This document shows positions 23,001 through 35,300 of a stretch of 64,000 nt of DNA, piece after piece (position 1 is the stretch's first letter; each line of letters opens with the position of its first letter). The translations under genes were made by a program, and so were the position numbers. The notes under the pieces are model-generated. The model had not been told where the DNA came from and did not search any database. It worked only from the letters and a program-made list of their open reading frames with translations. The DNA comes from Apis mellifera (Eukaryota; Arthropoda; Insecta; Hymenoptera; Apidae). The stretch is from the NCBI RefSeq assembly GCF_003254395.2, contig NC_037638.1, positions 22,335,352 through 22,399,351 of the forward strand. Direction: 5' to 3'.

Positions 23001-25220
23001 CCACCGGTGTACTTGGCAGAGAGTGCTTTTCATCTCCGTAAATGGACCGGCGGTAAAGCAATTTTGGTACATTACCTATACCTGCTTTAACCCCTCCCCC
23101 GCCTTTTCTGTCAGACTTCCCGACCACCCCCATCGTCTTTCATCTTGCATCATCCGACTCTCGATCGCGGGGAACGTTTGATTTCGATGGGAAACGTCGT
23201 AAAGGCATTAAAGGGGGTGGGGGAGGTATAGGGGTACAGGATCGGTGGCGGTGGTGGTGGCCGCCAGACCCGTGAAACAAAGAAGCGATTTCGCTGTTTC
23301 CATCCACGTTGGCGCCGGCGACGGCCTTTTTGTAAATGACCGTAATCGCGCGCCACCCTCCCTCTTTGAGAGAAGTTAAAACCCTCTTCTCTCTCTCCCC
23401 TTCTCGCTCTTTCTATTTCTCTCGCTCTCTGCGACGAGTGACGTTGATCGAGCGGTTGCTCCAACTTTAGCGGAAATTTCAACGCGGCGTCCAACAGTTT
23501 CTCAAACAATCGATCCGTAATGTGGCACCGGCGGCGGCTATTTTTAGTTGCTTCTTTCTTCCTTCTGGACCCGGCTAACTTCTTCTCTATAATCGTGCCG
23601 TACTTTTAACCTTTCACGTGAAGAACGCCAACGCGTCTCGTTGTGTTCCGGTTCGTCTATCGCGAATTTTCTAAATATTTCTTTTCCCTTCTCTTTTTCC
23701 TCTCTTTTCTTTTCTTTTACTTCGTTTCAATCTACGAGTTGATTCGTGTGTATAAAATTTTTACGTTCGATCTCTTTTTCTATCGACTATCTAATACGCG
23801 TGGAACATTTATAAAACTCGTTTATTCTTTTATAGATTGATGGAAATAACAAAAGGAGAAGGGGATGGATGGTAAATTTTCAAAGGCTGCAACATCGATC
23901 TTAACGAGCATGAAAACGCGTACCGACGTTATTTCGGGCGACCTCGCGAGATATCCAATTCAAAAATCTCGTTCGCAATCGAATCGTTGTTTAAATGTCG
24001 GCGACCCTCGTTGACCCAGTTCGCTTGCCGTAGCGTTAGATTTACCGCAGCGAGAAAAAAGGAATGGAGAGAAGAATAAGAGAGAGAGAGACAGAGAGAG
24101 AGAGAGAGAAAGAGAGGGAGAGGGAGAATTGGCTCGTAGCTAGAAAGTATCAACGTTTAATCCAGCCTGATTGCATTCGGTCGTGCGACGATTTTACGAG
24201 CGCGCTCAAAACGGCCTGGCAAACACATTTTCCTTTTCGCGAATTTTTTTCCTGCAATCACGACCGAGATGAGCAAACGTTCGTAAACGTTCGTGCATCG
24301 TTCCCTAGTTCGCTTCTGACCTGGCAACTAATTTTTGTCCACCAGGAGAAGAAATCCAGCCGAAACGAAGTGCCTGGGGAGAGTTGACGAATTTATCGAT
24401 TCGTGTACGGGGTAAAAATTGCACGCGTGCACACGAGAGATTTGAAACAGGTTTGTCGGAAATTGGAATATGCCTCGTGCGTATTTAATGAAAATATGAT
24501 ATTTTTAAATCGAATTTTTTTTACTTTTTTTCTCTCTTTTTTTTTTTTTTCGCCATCGTAACATGTTTTGAAACATTTAGTGCTAAAAGCAATGCGCGAA
24601 ATGTAATTAATCCTCCCATGCGCAACATTTTCCGATTTTTCGTCTATAATAATATTGTTTTTTTTTTTTTATTATTTCAGTTTATTCGATTATCGAAACT
24701 ATAAGATCAAAAGCATCGATTTCGTTCAACAATATATTTTAATATTTGATTATTGTCGTTGGTTCACGCGGGAGGAGAAACCAATGAGACGCGTAAAAAT
24801 GAAAGATTTTTTATCGAGTCATAACAATCAATTCGATCAATTCTATATCGTTTATATATCGGTTATTTAATTATTTAAATTCTTTTCTGTTTAAATTATA
24901 CGTTTATCAACCTCGAATTGAAAGTACGATAAAAATTTCTATTTTAAATTAATTAAACAAGAAAACTTCTAAATCTTCTCAAGTTAATTAAAAAAAGAAA
25001 AACAAGTTTCTCACATAAATCTTTATTTACAAAGATTCTATCGATTTCAAGAACAGGCAATCCATACTTCCAACTATCTCAGAAAGTGTCGCAAAAATCA
25101 ATCGAATAGATGCGTAGCGAATTCATTTATCACAGAGTGAAATTTAGTTACGGATTCTCATCGAGGCAAAGAAAAAGACGGCTAGACACGACTAGAGACA
25201 GAGAGAGAGAGAGTAACTTT
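20079..25220. other. Non-coding stretch with A-rich tracts
   Basis: No recognisable gene. TA run at 20741-20757. A-rich purine tracts at 20878-20912, 21250-21282, 21375-21412 and especially 21533-21612. A GC-richer patch at 22850-23130 reads open on the minus strand (95 codons) without a domain. Also a GT/GGT-rich patch at 23215-23265, GA-rich sequence at 24078-24125 and T-runs at 24537-24551 and 24657-24670. AT-rich at 20560-20760 and 24640-25030. Confidence 0.5.
21533..21612 (+). repeat. A-rich purine tract (A/G, few C)
   Basis: About 80 bases of AAAAG/GAAA type sequence. The K-rich and F-rich frames across it are low-complexity artefacts. Confidence 0.85.
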
Positions 25221-25224
25221 CCTC

Positions 25225-25830
25225 CGCGCGCTTTGCGGCCGTGAAGAAGGGGGTTGTGCCGCTTTTGTCGTGCTGCACAGACGCGTGGAAAAGAAGAGGG
25301 TGAGTTTTGCGACGGTATTGTCGTGGTTCGCGTTGTCCTGTGCCCTGCCATTCCGATAACAAACGTCACGGTTTGAGGACCTCGCTTTTTCCAGCCGATG
25401 GGCAGCCTCTTTAAAGAGTAATTACGCCTACACTCGATGTATCCTGCGCCCCGTGATATTCTTCATCGTTTTTTTTTCAGGTGAATTATTTTCACTTTTT
25501 CGATTTTCTTTTTTTTTTTTATTTTTACTCTTACTTGTCCTTTTCCTATTTTTATTCCCCCTCCCCCTCCCTTACCCCTCTCTTCCTCCTTTTTCTTCTT
25601 TTTCGCGAAAGTACAATTTCTAGATTGTTGTGCCGCGACTGTGGAACAATGAGCCTATAGGCGAACGTGGCGCAACGGTTCATATTCAACCTCTCTTTGT
25701 TTCCCAAAGAGGAGATTTTGTTGCTTTTGTCGCGTCGCGCAGACGCGTGGAAAAAAAAAGAAGGAAACGGCAAGGATGGCCACCATTGTTGCCATCCTTG
25801 GCACGCTATCTCGATAACGAAAATCCTGGC
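25225..25830. repeat. Small diverged duplication (two copies about 460 bp apart)
   Basis: 25261-25292 and 25723-25754 match without gaps at 28 of 32 positions, both containing GCTTTTGTCG and CAGACGCGTGG. Weaker similarity continues downstream (CGATAAC.AA near 25352 and 25812). The second copy also contains a perfect 10-bp hairpin (CAAGGATGGC at 25771-25780, its complement at 25791-25800). No gene is recognisable in either copy. Confidence 0.5.
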
Positions 25831-27020
25831 GACGATACGATTCGAAGGATATCGAAGGAAACGTCGATTCGCGATTTCATCGTTTTCTCTTACTTGAAGA
25901 TTACGCGGGATTACGCGATCGGGGGATAATAGAAATAGAGAGACGATTTTATTTTCACCGATTTTAAAGGAGAATTAAAATGGAAAGCAGGATAAACAGT
26001 ATTTATCGAATCGATAAGTCCTTGTTTCCATTTTTAAAGTGGGCTTTTAAAGTTCGAAACTTGTCCAATAAATGGTTGCGAATGGACACGAAAAAAAGAA
26101 GTAACATAATTCTCTATTCACAACTGTTGCAAAACAATATTGCGTAAAACGGGAATAGATCCTTTTTTTTCATCCAATATCCATATTTGCACAATACAGA
26201 ATATCACTCAGATTAAACAACGGATCAAAAACGGAAATCATTTCCGACTTTCTAATTTTATTTTACCACAAGATTATCCATTTTTCCCCAATTGCAACAG
26301 GTTAACGTCCAGATCTTTGCAACCTCTTTTTTCCTCGTAACAATACTCTCATCCGAATCGGTCCAAGAGACGATAAATATATCGTGTATACGAGTGACAA
26401 TAATTTCCGGGAACCGTGATTCGGACAATGGCCGGGTTGATTAGTCGTTCCCTCTCTGCCACTTTGAAGGATCGTGAATCCCCCGCAGGGCCCGTGTCCG
26501 CTTCGAAGGGTTTCGCTATTTCGCGAGGAGAAAGTGGTCGTGAAGGAGGGCCGCTTACACGGGAATGCGGCTCCTCCATCGGCCCCGGGGGATCGATCCT
26601 CCCTTCGATACACCCCTGCCTGCCCTCCCGTGACTTTGCACCCCCTGTCACAAATATCCCTGGATACGCGTGCCGCTCGCGCTTCCTTCGAGGGTCCTTT
26701 TCTTCTTCGCCCTCCCGCCTCCGACCTCCAATTGAGATTACCTCAGTGGTGGAGATCGCGTTTTATTGTCGCTTCCCATTCGATGCCATCCGCAACCCCC
26801 TCCTCCATCGTTCTCGTGAAGAAATTCGGGAAACGATTGTCGAGGAATCCCGGCTGGATTCGAGGCGTCTGATTCTGGGGCGAATTTAAACTGCAACCAA
26901 GGGTGAAGAGTATATATATTCTCTATTGAATGTGTATTTTTTATTGGAACAGAAGAGGATTTGGATTGTAATTGTAAGAGAAAGGGGAGAGTATTTGAGC
27001 TGTAGTAAAGAAAGAAGTAG
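25831..27020. other. Non-coding stretch with GC-rich open block
   Basis: AT-rich to about 26390, then GC-rich to 26880. In the GC-rich part an ATG in good context (GACAATGG, 26428) opens 153 codons to 26889, but overlapping open frames exist on both strands and the predicted protein (S, R, P-rich) shows no domain. I treat it as chance in GC-rich DNA, at low confidence. Confidence 0.4.
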
Positions 27021-27499
27021 CATTTTAAGACCAACAAGATTGGAATAAATTCATGTTATGCGCGAGTAATTTCGAGATCCAGAGATTTTTCTTTCGGAAG
27101 TGAATACAATGTGTTCTATGAAATTAATACTTGTAGGTGAGTACCATTTTTCACGAGTATCCAATGGCACAATAGTACATTATAAATTAATTTTTACAAA
27201 TATTGAAAGAATCTGAATCTTGAAATCTTTTTTTCAGGATAGAATTAAAATCTCGCTGTTCAATGGAACGTTACATTTCGCACGATCTCTCTTCCACTGA
27301 GAAAAATTGCACCGTCTTTAAAATCCGTGTAAAGTGTAATACTTTAGAACGTAACGATCCATTAGTCACTTTTAAACAATACACTTGGACTTTCAATTTA
27401 AATTCTAGCTTAATTAAAGGTCTAGACCGCGAGAGGATACGTCTGGGATTGTCAAGTTTTCTCTCTCTTTCTTTTCTTTATAGGTGTCACGGTCGTTGA
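27021..27499 (+). CDS. Candidate two-exon open frame with a 101-bp intron (partial)
   Basis: A consensus donor (GTAG/GTGAGTACC, intron from 27137) and a consensus acceptor (CTTTTTTTCAG, intron to 27237) enclose 101 AT-rich bases, a normal size for a small insect intron. One reading frame is open from 27021 across the junction (AG + G) to a stop at 27497-27499, about 126 codons. Its only ATG is in exon 2 (27263), so it would have to be an internal/terminal exon pair. An ATG at 27109 in another frame would stop right after the junction. The protein is not recognisable, and exon 2 ends in an S/L-rich low-complexity stretch. Confidence 0.2.
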
Positions 27500-30090
27500 T
27501 TGCCGGGTCCTCGAGGCGAAAGATCGAAGGGCCGAAGCGCTTGTCCCGCGATCATCGAGCACGTTACCCTCGTCTCGATGGTCCGTCGTGTAAAATACAA
27601 AACGCATTAATTAAAGCGTGGCTCGTGATGGGGATGATGTCAGAACGGCGGCGGTGGTGGCGTTGCAACGTGTCGTAGCTCAAAGCGGTTTACAACCCTT
27701 GTAAATTCAAGCGGCAGGAACAATGGACGTCTTAAATTTCTCTCGTAGGCCACGCAGGCAGTTTAAACCCGTCCACGATTTCGAGCCACTCGACGAGCCT
27801 ACACCTATCAGATCGAAACGGAAAGCAATGAATGAAACCGACTTTATTCCAAGGGGCATTATCTCATATTGCACTTTTCCTATTGTCCGAGGGGATGACA
27901 CTAGATAGAAATATCGTGATTGAACAAGGATGTTTCGCGTTCAATTATGTCGTTGGATCGCTTTTCCATTCGTTCTTTTTTATTATCGCAAAAAATTTTA
28001 GCGATCCTGATAAATTCGTCGAAATGAATTTCCAATTTTTCAGGAAATTGATCTTGATTTTCGCTCGAAACGGTGTGATTATCTTGGATACGATGATATT
28101 CGTATTTTAAGCGTGAAAATTTGTGTCAAGGCAGAATTGTTCGATTCGGAATGAATTGGAATTTATGATATTCCCTTCTCAACAGAATATTATATTTTTT
28201 TTACTTCGAAGATTCTTTGATTATAAAACTTTCAAATTCACAACACAGCGTGATATTTGATGATACTTTGACCAATGCTCTGCAGGAATTTCAAATTTCT
28301 TCGCGAAGATAACCATTTTGGATCGCCGTTCCAATTTCTCGAGAAGTCAAATTTCGTTTCATTTAGAAATCCAAACTAATCTTAAGGATGCGTCTGTGGA
28401 GTCCATCGAGGAGAGCATTGTTCCATTATTAGGGCGAAAGATCAGCCGTTAAATCAGGAGCGGATCCCAGAAATTGCGTAACAGAAATGAAACGGCCGAC
28501 GATTCGCAGATTTAAGATCCCCGGGAGCGATCGACGACGTGATAATCGGTCACGCGAGCGGAGATCACAATAGCCTCGGGTGGCGAGAATAAATGAACCG
28601 GGTAGTCTTGATACCCGGGAAGGGTGAAAGGAAGAAGGCGGTAGATAGGAAAAGCGACGTTATGGCGCGAGTTTCTACCCTCCCCTCCCCTCCCCCCCTC
28701 GAGTGAAAAGGGTTTATGGCGCGGATAGAAATCCCGCAGACAATGGGTGAATTAATTCCTTAAGGTCTAATCGGCCTGTAATGATCCTGATCTTAGTCGC
28801 TCGGTCGGGGTGGAATTAGCTCGAGAATTATTCGCGATCGTCCAGATTACCTCCGTTCGTCACGTAATTAACGACATTTCGCCCGATGATTTAAAGATAT
28901 GGATCCGAAGATACTAACCAACCCCTCTCCCCTCCGCGTCTTCCTTTGTTGACGAGAGAGAGGCAGGGAAGGAGGGATCGTCATCAGAGAGGACTTCTTG
29001 GTTTTCAGAATCTCTCAGTACGTGAAGATTTGGAAAGACGAGGAAGATTTTAGAATTCAACTCGAATCGAATTTCGTCTCGAAGTCGATCATCTTTACAC
29101 TATGTCGATGCCAGGAACATAACACGATCGTCGTGTCGTATATAATCTAGCGCACGTGTCTTATCCATTTATCAATCGTAATCCCTTTATCCCCGGTGCT
29201 CGAGAATGGGCGAGAACGACGATAATCGTTTTGCACGATCTTCGGCCACGTGACGGAGTGACCTCGGCGAAGACCTGGTATCTCAGTTTCAACTGTTGCA
29301 ACCACCCCTCCCATACCGTACAATCCCGTTATTGCCAACCCGTTGCTTGCTTTCATCTACGAGCAATTTCCCCGCCCGACTAGGCCAACGCGGATTACAA
29401 CGGCCACGATATCGCGACCCTGGCGTTAATTTCATTAACGGATTCGATACCCGCCTCTTACGAGACGATAGCCACGGCCCCGTATCGCCTCGAAACGTGT
29501 CCATAACGCGGCCCGTAAACCGAATTTCTGAATGCAACCACACCTGCCCTCTCGAATAACCCGAAGCGACAGGTCAGAACGATTAGCGTTCCAGAAGCGT
29601 TCGTTTCTTCCTGTCGTTTCCAAGGTAAGAAGAGAGAGAGGGAGAGGGAGCATAGAGTTAATCCCGTGGTTCCGTTGTATCCCATCTCGTCTTATCTTCC
29701 CTCTTATAGTTGGACGGCCGTTGCTCACCGGAACATATCATTTTACTCCGTGGCTCGAAGGCAGCTCTCTTTCTCTCTCCCTCTCTTCTCGGTTGGAGAG
29801 GGCGGTTAAAAGGGGTTCGAGGAAAAATAATAACGCGGAGAAAGTTGGCTCCTTCCAGCGCACGGAACACCGAACCACACTCCAAAGGACATTAGCGTGA
29901 TAGCGGGCAGATCGTGGCCGTCTCTCTTACAGACTATTTTCGTCGCCGACCTAGCGGAGGGATTACATCGTTTTCGTGGACTCGAGATACGGCGTCTCGA
30001 GCCTCGTCGAGACGTGGAGAGACTCCATTCGAGAGACGACATTCGTATCGCGTATGTGCGCCATTGCTCGCGCGCGAGCACAAATTGCTT
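27500..30090. other. Non-coding stretch
   Basis: No recognisable gene. CCCCTCC-type pyrimidine tract at 28679-28700. GC-richer and open in several frames at 29150-29560, without a domain. A donor-like CAAG/GTAAGA at 29625 follows an open frame but is flanked by a GA-rich tract. AT-rich at 27900-28280. Confidence 0.5.
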
Positions 30091-30091
30091 G

Positions 30092-30345
30092 CGAGATTCT
30101 ATTTCTCTCTAGATGCTGTTTCTTTTCGCCGTGGAATTGGCAATCGGTTTGGAGAATGGATTCTACGTTATTTAGACGGAGGTTTTTTTTTTTTGTTTTT
30201 ATCGTGGAATTTCACGCGAAAGAAATTTTGGTAAGGTTTGATTATTTGAACGTATCTAGAAATATTATTCTTCGATTCTATTTCTCTCGGATGCTGTTTT
30301 CGCGATTCGTGGAATGTACAATTGAAAAAATGAACTCCTTGTAAA
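30092..30345 (+). repeat. Small tandem duplication (period about 172-178 bp)
   Basis: 30096-30147 and 30272-30318 share GATTCTATTTCTCTC, GATGCTGTTT and GTGGAAT with small indels. In both copies a pyrimidine tract is followed by an ATG (30113 and 30291) that opens a short frame in the same phase: MLFLFAVELAI... (20 codons) and MLFSRFVECTI... (17 codons). The resemblance of the peptides follows from the duplication and is not in itself evidence of coding. Confidence 0.5.
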
Positions 30346-31944
30346 TATGAATGTTATGTTATTCGACAGATGCATCGCGTAAAAGAAGTTTTACTGTGAT
30401 CAAATAAATACTCGATGAATAATCCAGTATATCAACACATAAATGATAAGATTGAAAATTTCATCTTATAATTTCTTTCTATTTAAGATTCAGGTTACAG
30501 TATAACAGATCAGAAAGTTCATTTGCAAATAGAAAAATCCTTTGAAATATCCATTTAAATTACTTATTCTTTATTTTATAAATTATCTTAATATAATTAT
30601 CTTATTATGTCCTAATAAATCTTATAAAAGACGCATTAACGGAATGTTACATATCGTCACACACAATCAAATATCTTAAAATATTAATTTTTTTAAAAAT
30701 TCCAGATGCACGTATTTCCATAACTAAAATTTTTCATTGGTTGTACATTTACGAATACGATCGTTATAATAACTAATACATAGGAATACAAGAGAAACGG
30801 CGCAAGTTTGAAGATGCCGTGGTTGGAAATAGAATCAGAAATCAGGGGACAATCGAATTTCTCATGGAAGAGAATGTTTTATTTTCTGACTGGAGAGTTG
30901 GTCGCCGGGAGCGAGTTTATGGTAATTGAACGGTGCAAGAAAATTGGCCGGACAAGTGGGCCGATCTTGAAAGCTTCTCGAAGCTTATCCGCGTTGAATC
31001 GCGCGACCTATTCTGTTTCGATCGGCCCGATAGAGAGTTCTTCGTGGCTTGTAGGTGACAGGCGATTACTCCGCGCCAGCTGATGGTCATTCATTGACCA
31101 AAGAGGGTCATTGTCGTTCGGTTAGAATCGAGGCTGACCCGGGCACGGCCCTCGTCTGTAATCATCCGCCAAGCCTTGTTGTTCGATTACAAAGGATCCC
31201 GTTGCCTCCCTGATTCGATCGTCCGAAGATAACAGTCTCGATTACCTAATACCTCGCTCGCAAAAATACCCCTCGAATTAGGCGAATGAATTCCTCTCGT
31301 ATAAAAATTCATCTTTTATTTTTTTCTCATCGAAAAGTTTGAAATACTTTTATGAATTGTCATCATCAAGCATGTAAATAAGTTCTCGCTTCTTCTTTAT
31401 TCCTCTTGGACATGTTTTGAAAATCCAAACAGAGGAATTGATCGTTTGTTCCAACAACGACTCAATGTAATAAAATACAATTCAGATTCTTCAACAATGT
31501 TGAGAAGAAAAACGAGATTAAGTTAGAATTAAAGGGAGGACTTCAGGACAAGTGGCTCGAATTCGAAAAAACGACGGATCGTCAGAGGACAATAAAAAGG
31601 GTTTGCCACTTAAGCAGAGAAACTAGGCCAAAATTCGCGCCGCGTTGCCCGAACAAATCGGGGTTGCACAAGATCAGAGGGGAAGATCCGCGGCGATACG
31701 AAGAAAGGAGGGGGAGGGGGTGAGGGATCGGAGGAAATTTGCGCGACAGTTGAAATTCGCGGCGTGTGTCGTTTGCGGAGGGGCGCAAAAAAGCAACGTG
31801 ATTCGTTTGTATGCAAATGTTTTCTTGTAGCCGTTGCGGCCTCCACCGACGTCTCGTACCTTTTGTCGGATAAAATGTGGCTGGCCCGCAAGCGACGAGC
31901 GTACACAGGTAGCACCGGCCATGCCATAAAGCGCGCCAACTTAC
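30346..31944. other. Non-coding stretch
   Basis: AT-rich to about 30800, then CpG-rich. A 91-codon plus-strand frame (30808-31083) is not recognisable. The 3' continuation of the minus-strand open frame that starts at 32293 runs through 31945 down to 31610, but a splice donor at 31944 suggests that it ends there, if it is real. Confidence 0.45.
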
Positions 31945-32293
31945 CATGTATATTGCGAAGGTCCTGCCTGAATTTCCATTGAATGATCAGTGTGTATCGC
32001 GCTTGTTTGTGTGTTTTTGCCCGGTCTCGTACGGGTCCCGTCCGACCGTGGAACAGGTCGTGTTGCTTAATGTATTCCTGGCGATAAAACCGCATGCTTA
32101 AAATATAGGTCGGTTTCTGGGTCGAACCTTCCCTCCCTCCTTCGCTTCGCTCCTCGTAGTACGACCGTTCCGTCGTATGAACTACGCGCGGCTGTCCTAT
32201 AAACAAGCCACGTGTAAGCTCGTGCTCGCGCTTTTCACGTCGGCGAAAACCGGGGATCGTAAGTTTCGCCGGTGGACGCGGCGGATGATCCAT
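31945..32293 (-). CDS. Candidate first coding exon with upstream TATA box (partial, unknown protein)
   Basis: On the minus strand the order of signals is right for a gene start: TATATATAAA (32343-32334), an initiator-like TCAC near 32316, an ATG in excellent context (GACCATGG, 32293), 116 codons open, then CATG/GTAAGTTGG as a splice donor (intron starts at 31944, phase 1). The predicted peptide starts MDHPPRPPAKLTIPGF and is arginine-rich, without signal peptide or domain I recognise. The frame stays open past the donor to 31610 (227 codons in all). No second exon was found. Each signal alone is weak; their spacing is what makes it worth noting. Confidence 0.25.
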
Positions 32294-32333
32294 GGTCGCG
32301 GGTGAATTTCGTGGGTGAGGCCGGAATCGAGCG

Positions 32334-32343
32334 TTTATATATA
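32334..32343 (-). promoter_or_regulatory. Possible TATA box
   Basis: TATATATAAA on the minus strand, 25-27 bases before an initiator-like TCAC and about 41 bases before the ATG at 32293. TATA-like strings are frequent in this DNA, so the call rests on position only. Confidence 0.25.
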
Positions 32344-32345
32344 AG

Positions 32346-35300
32346 GATCTTTCTCGCTAAATTTAAGGGGTCGGGCGAGGAGGAGGAAACGAGTATTACG
32401 TAGCCACGGGCCTCGTGATTTATTCAAGGGGTCCGCGGATATTTTGAAATCTCTTATTTTCCGAGGATCGCGACGTTTTTAAAACGATATGGTCAATTGA
32501 CATTTCGTCCTACGCGAGGGAGAAGCGTTTCGATCGATGTCGAGAGCGAGATATAATAACAGGTTTAAAATTCGCCAGGCGCGTGGGAGGTCGGGATAAT
32601 TTGATGAAAGGGCAAAGGGAAATGAGGGAAAAATGTACGAAAAAAGACGGGAATAAAGAATGAATAACGAGTAATAGTGGCGAGTATAGCGCGGACGTGG
32701 ATCGGGAACGGGATCGGGACGGAATTAACAAGGGTATTATCGTTGCACTCAATTTCTGATGATAGCGATTCGAATCATGCTCGAGGGCAAACCGCCGTTC
32801 CGGACGCTTCCCTGATTGGTTTCGATACGCGGCCGAATCAAGAGGCAAGTCGTAGTTGCGGCAGCCCGTGCCACGGCCAATGATAGTGGAATTTAATAAA
32901 GGGAATGATTACGTTCACCGCAAATCAGCATCGAAATGCATTCGACTGACTTTGATGAATCGTGAACACCGCGAGCATGCCTCCCCGTTTTCCCTCTCTC
33001 TTTCCTATTCCCTTCCACGCGTCCCCCCTCTTCCTCCCCCTCCACTCGCATGTGTTCACTATCTGCCCCAAGATAAGCCAATTTAATTAATCCCGTGAAA
33101 TACATCAGATTTGATCGAAATGATAGATCCTCCCCACGGGCGCAATTGCATCGCAGAGACACTCCGCGGTGTTCGTTTACGATACTTTGACACGATGGCC
33201 GATTACATCGGTGCTGGCCGTTTCGCGGCGCCAATTATCGAATCTCTCGTCAATCTGTTCGAGTGGAAGACGCGATAATATCCGCGCTACTTTTTCGCGT
33301 GAAATAATTCGAATTTGTTCAAAAATCATTACACGGAACGATGATTGAACGAAAATCTTTTGATAAAATTCTGAAGAAGAATTTCGAGGAATCGATCGTT
33401 TCCTTATTATCGGATGTGCATATTGATTCGAGAAAATGAAATCAAAGCATCCCTTTCGATGTTTCTTTCAATTTTTCAAATTGACGATCGATATCACGTT
33501 CTATATCGTATTCAAAATATAAAAAAAATTATACAATACAAATCTTCATTAAAGAAGATGTTGAATGGAAATCGGAGAGTTCATTCCTTTTTTAAATATT
33601 GTAAGAAATATTGCTCGATACTCGAATCTCTTCTTAGATATCCCTCGTAAAACGAGTGTAGTAAAGTGATAATAGCATAACTGCATAAATAATTTTTAAT
33701 CAGGTGGAATAGTAATGGTAGAAAGATAAGTCGAGTTAATCCTCTCAAATGCGATTCTACATTTTTTAAACCTATATAATTCACCAACCTGTTACATAGC
33801 CATAAATTAGTAAGATCCTCGAGTTAGGGGAGGGAGGAAGTAAGCGGGATATCGAATAGCCATCGATCGAAAGAAATAGAGATGTGGAGAAAAGGTGCGC
33901 GATATGACGGTATAAATCACTTGAAAGGTGGTTTGATCGATCGAGGGAATACTGCTATACGTTCCTCTCGCTCGTTCGTTCGTTTCCTCGATCGTTTTTA
34001 TTCGAGCATTACCTCGATGAAGAGACAGTAGTGGAACGGGGTAGGAAACGGTTAAGGACGATTGAAAAGTGGCAGGGGGGTGGAACGATGCGGTGGTCGA
34101 GACAGCTGGCGCTTCTCCCCCGAGGAGCCGGGAAGAAAGAGCCGGGGCAAAGAAAAGCGGAAGAAAAGCGTTATTGTACCCTGCATTACCGTGCTGCATG
34201 CGAGGGAGCGATTAGTCTGTACATCGGCAACTCTCGAAATAATAGAGACGTACCGGATGCGAGAGCATCCCACAAAAGAATCCACCGTTTCTCGTTCAAC
34301 GCGTAAACCAACAGCCGAACGAAATACCTTTGAACATCTCCAGAGTTTTTAGGGAACAATTAATTCGTAAGAAGGAATCGTCGAAACGGAGCGATTCTTT
34401 GTTTTAACACAAATGAGATTTAAAAAATTGAAGATGAAGGAGAATTGCTCATCGCGACTCGAACGAATAATATGGAAAAGAATTATCGTTGGAAGAGAAA
34501 GAAGGAGGGGGCAAAGAAAGGAGTATTGAAAAGAGGAGGGTACGAAAAGGGGTCGGTGTATCGCGTGTGTCTGAATGTACGCAAAATGACACGAGGGCAG
34601 AGTCGAAAGCCGGGGCCCCCCCACGTACACACCGTACGGCGGTTCTTTAGAAAAAAGTCACGGATCAGAAAAGACAGAAAGGTTGGGCGAGGAACGCGGC
34701 GGTAGGAGAAGAGAGAGTCTATATCGGGAAGGGGACGTGCGTTTAGGTGGATCCACGAGTCTTTTACTTTTATTTCTGCTTCGTTGTTGATGTTCATGTA
34801 AGGCTTCGGAAAGATCTATCCCGGCCCTCTCGTGTTTATCTCTTTTTCGCGAAGAAAGAGAAGGGAGGGGAAAGAAAAAAAAAAAAGGAAAAGAGAAAAG
34901 AGAAGGTAGCGGCGGTTGAGATATAGCGGTGAGGTAGCGGCGGCGAGGGACGATAAAAAGAAAGTCGTTGCTCTCCTTTCGGGAATTCGAACATTCATGG
35001 GAGCCCTTCTTCTGGACTGGAAAATGTTCCATCCCGTTGCCTGATCGTGCCAGATAATAAACTTAATTTTATTCTCGTATTTTTATTCGTCGGTATTTTT
35101 TCTTTTTTTTATTTTATAGAGGAGATACGCTCGTCGAATAAAATTACGGAATATTATAGAAAAGGAAAAAAAAAAGAAAGAAAGAAAAAAAGAAACACGT
35201 TCGATTCGTATTATATAACGTTTCGTCGTTCCATCCAGTTTGTCATCTCTCTGGAAAGCAGTGACAACATCAGAAAGTACACAGTCCTTTCGAACGAGCT

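Noticed and set aside
26428..26889. 153-codon frame with a good ATG context
   Set aside because: Open frames overlap it on both strands in a GC-rich block, and the protein has no domain or conserved motif.
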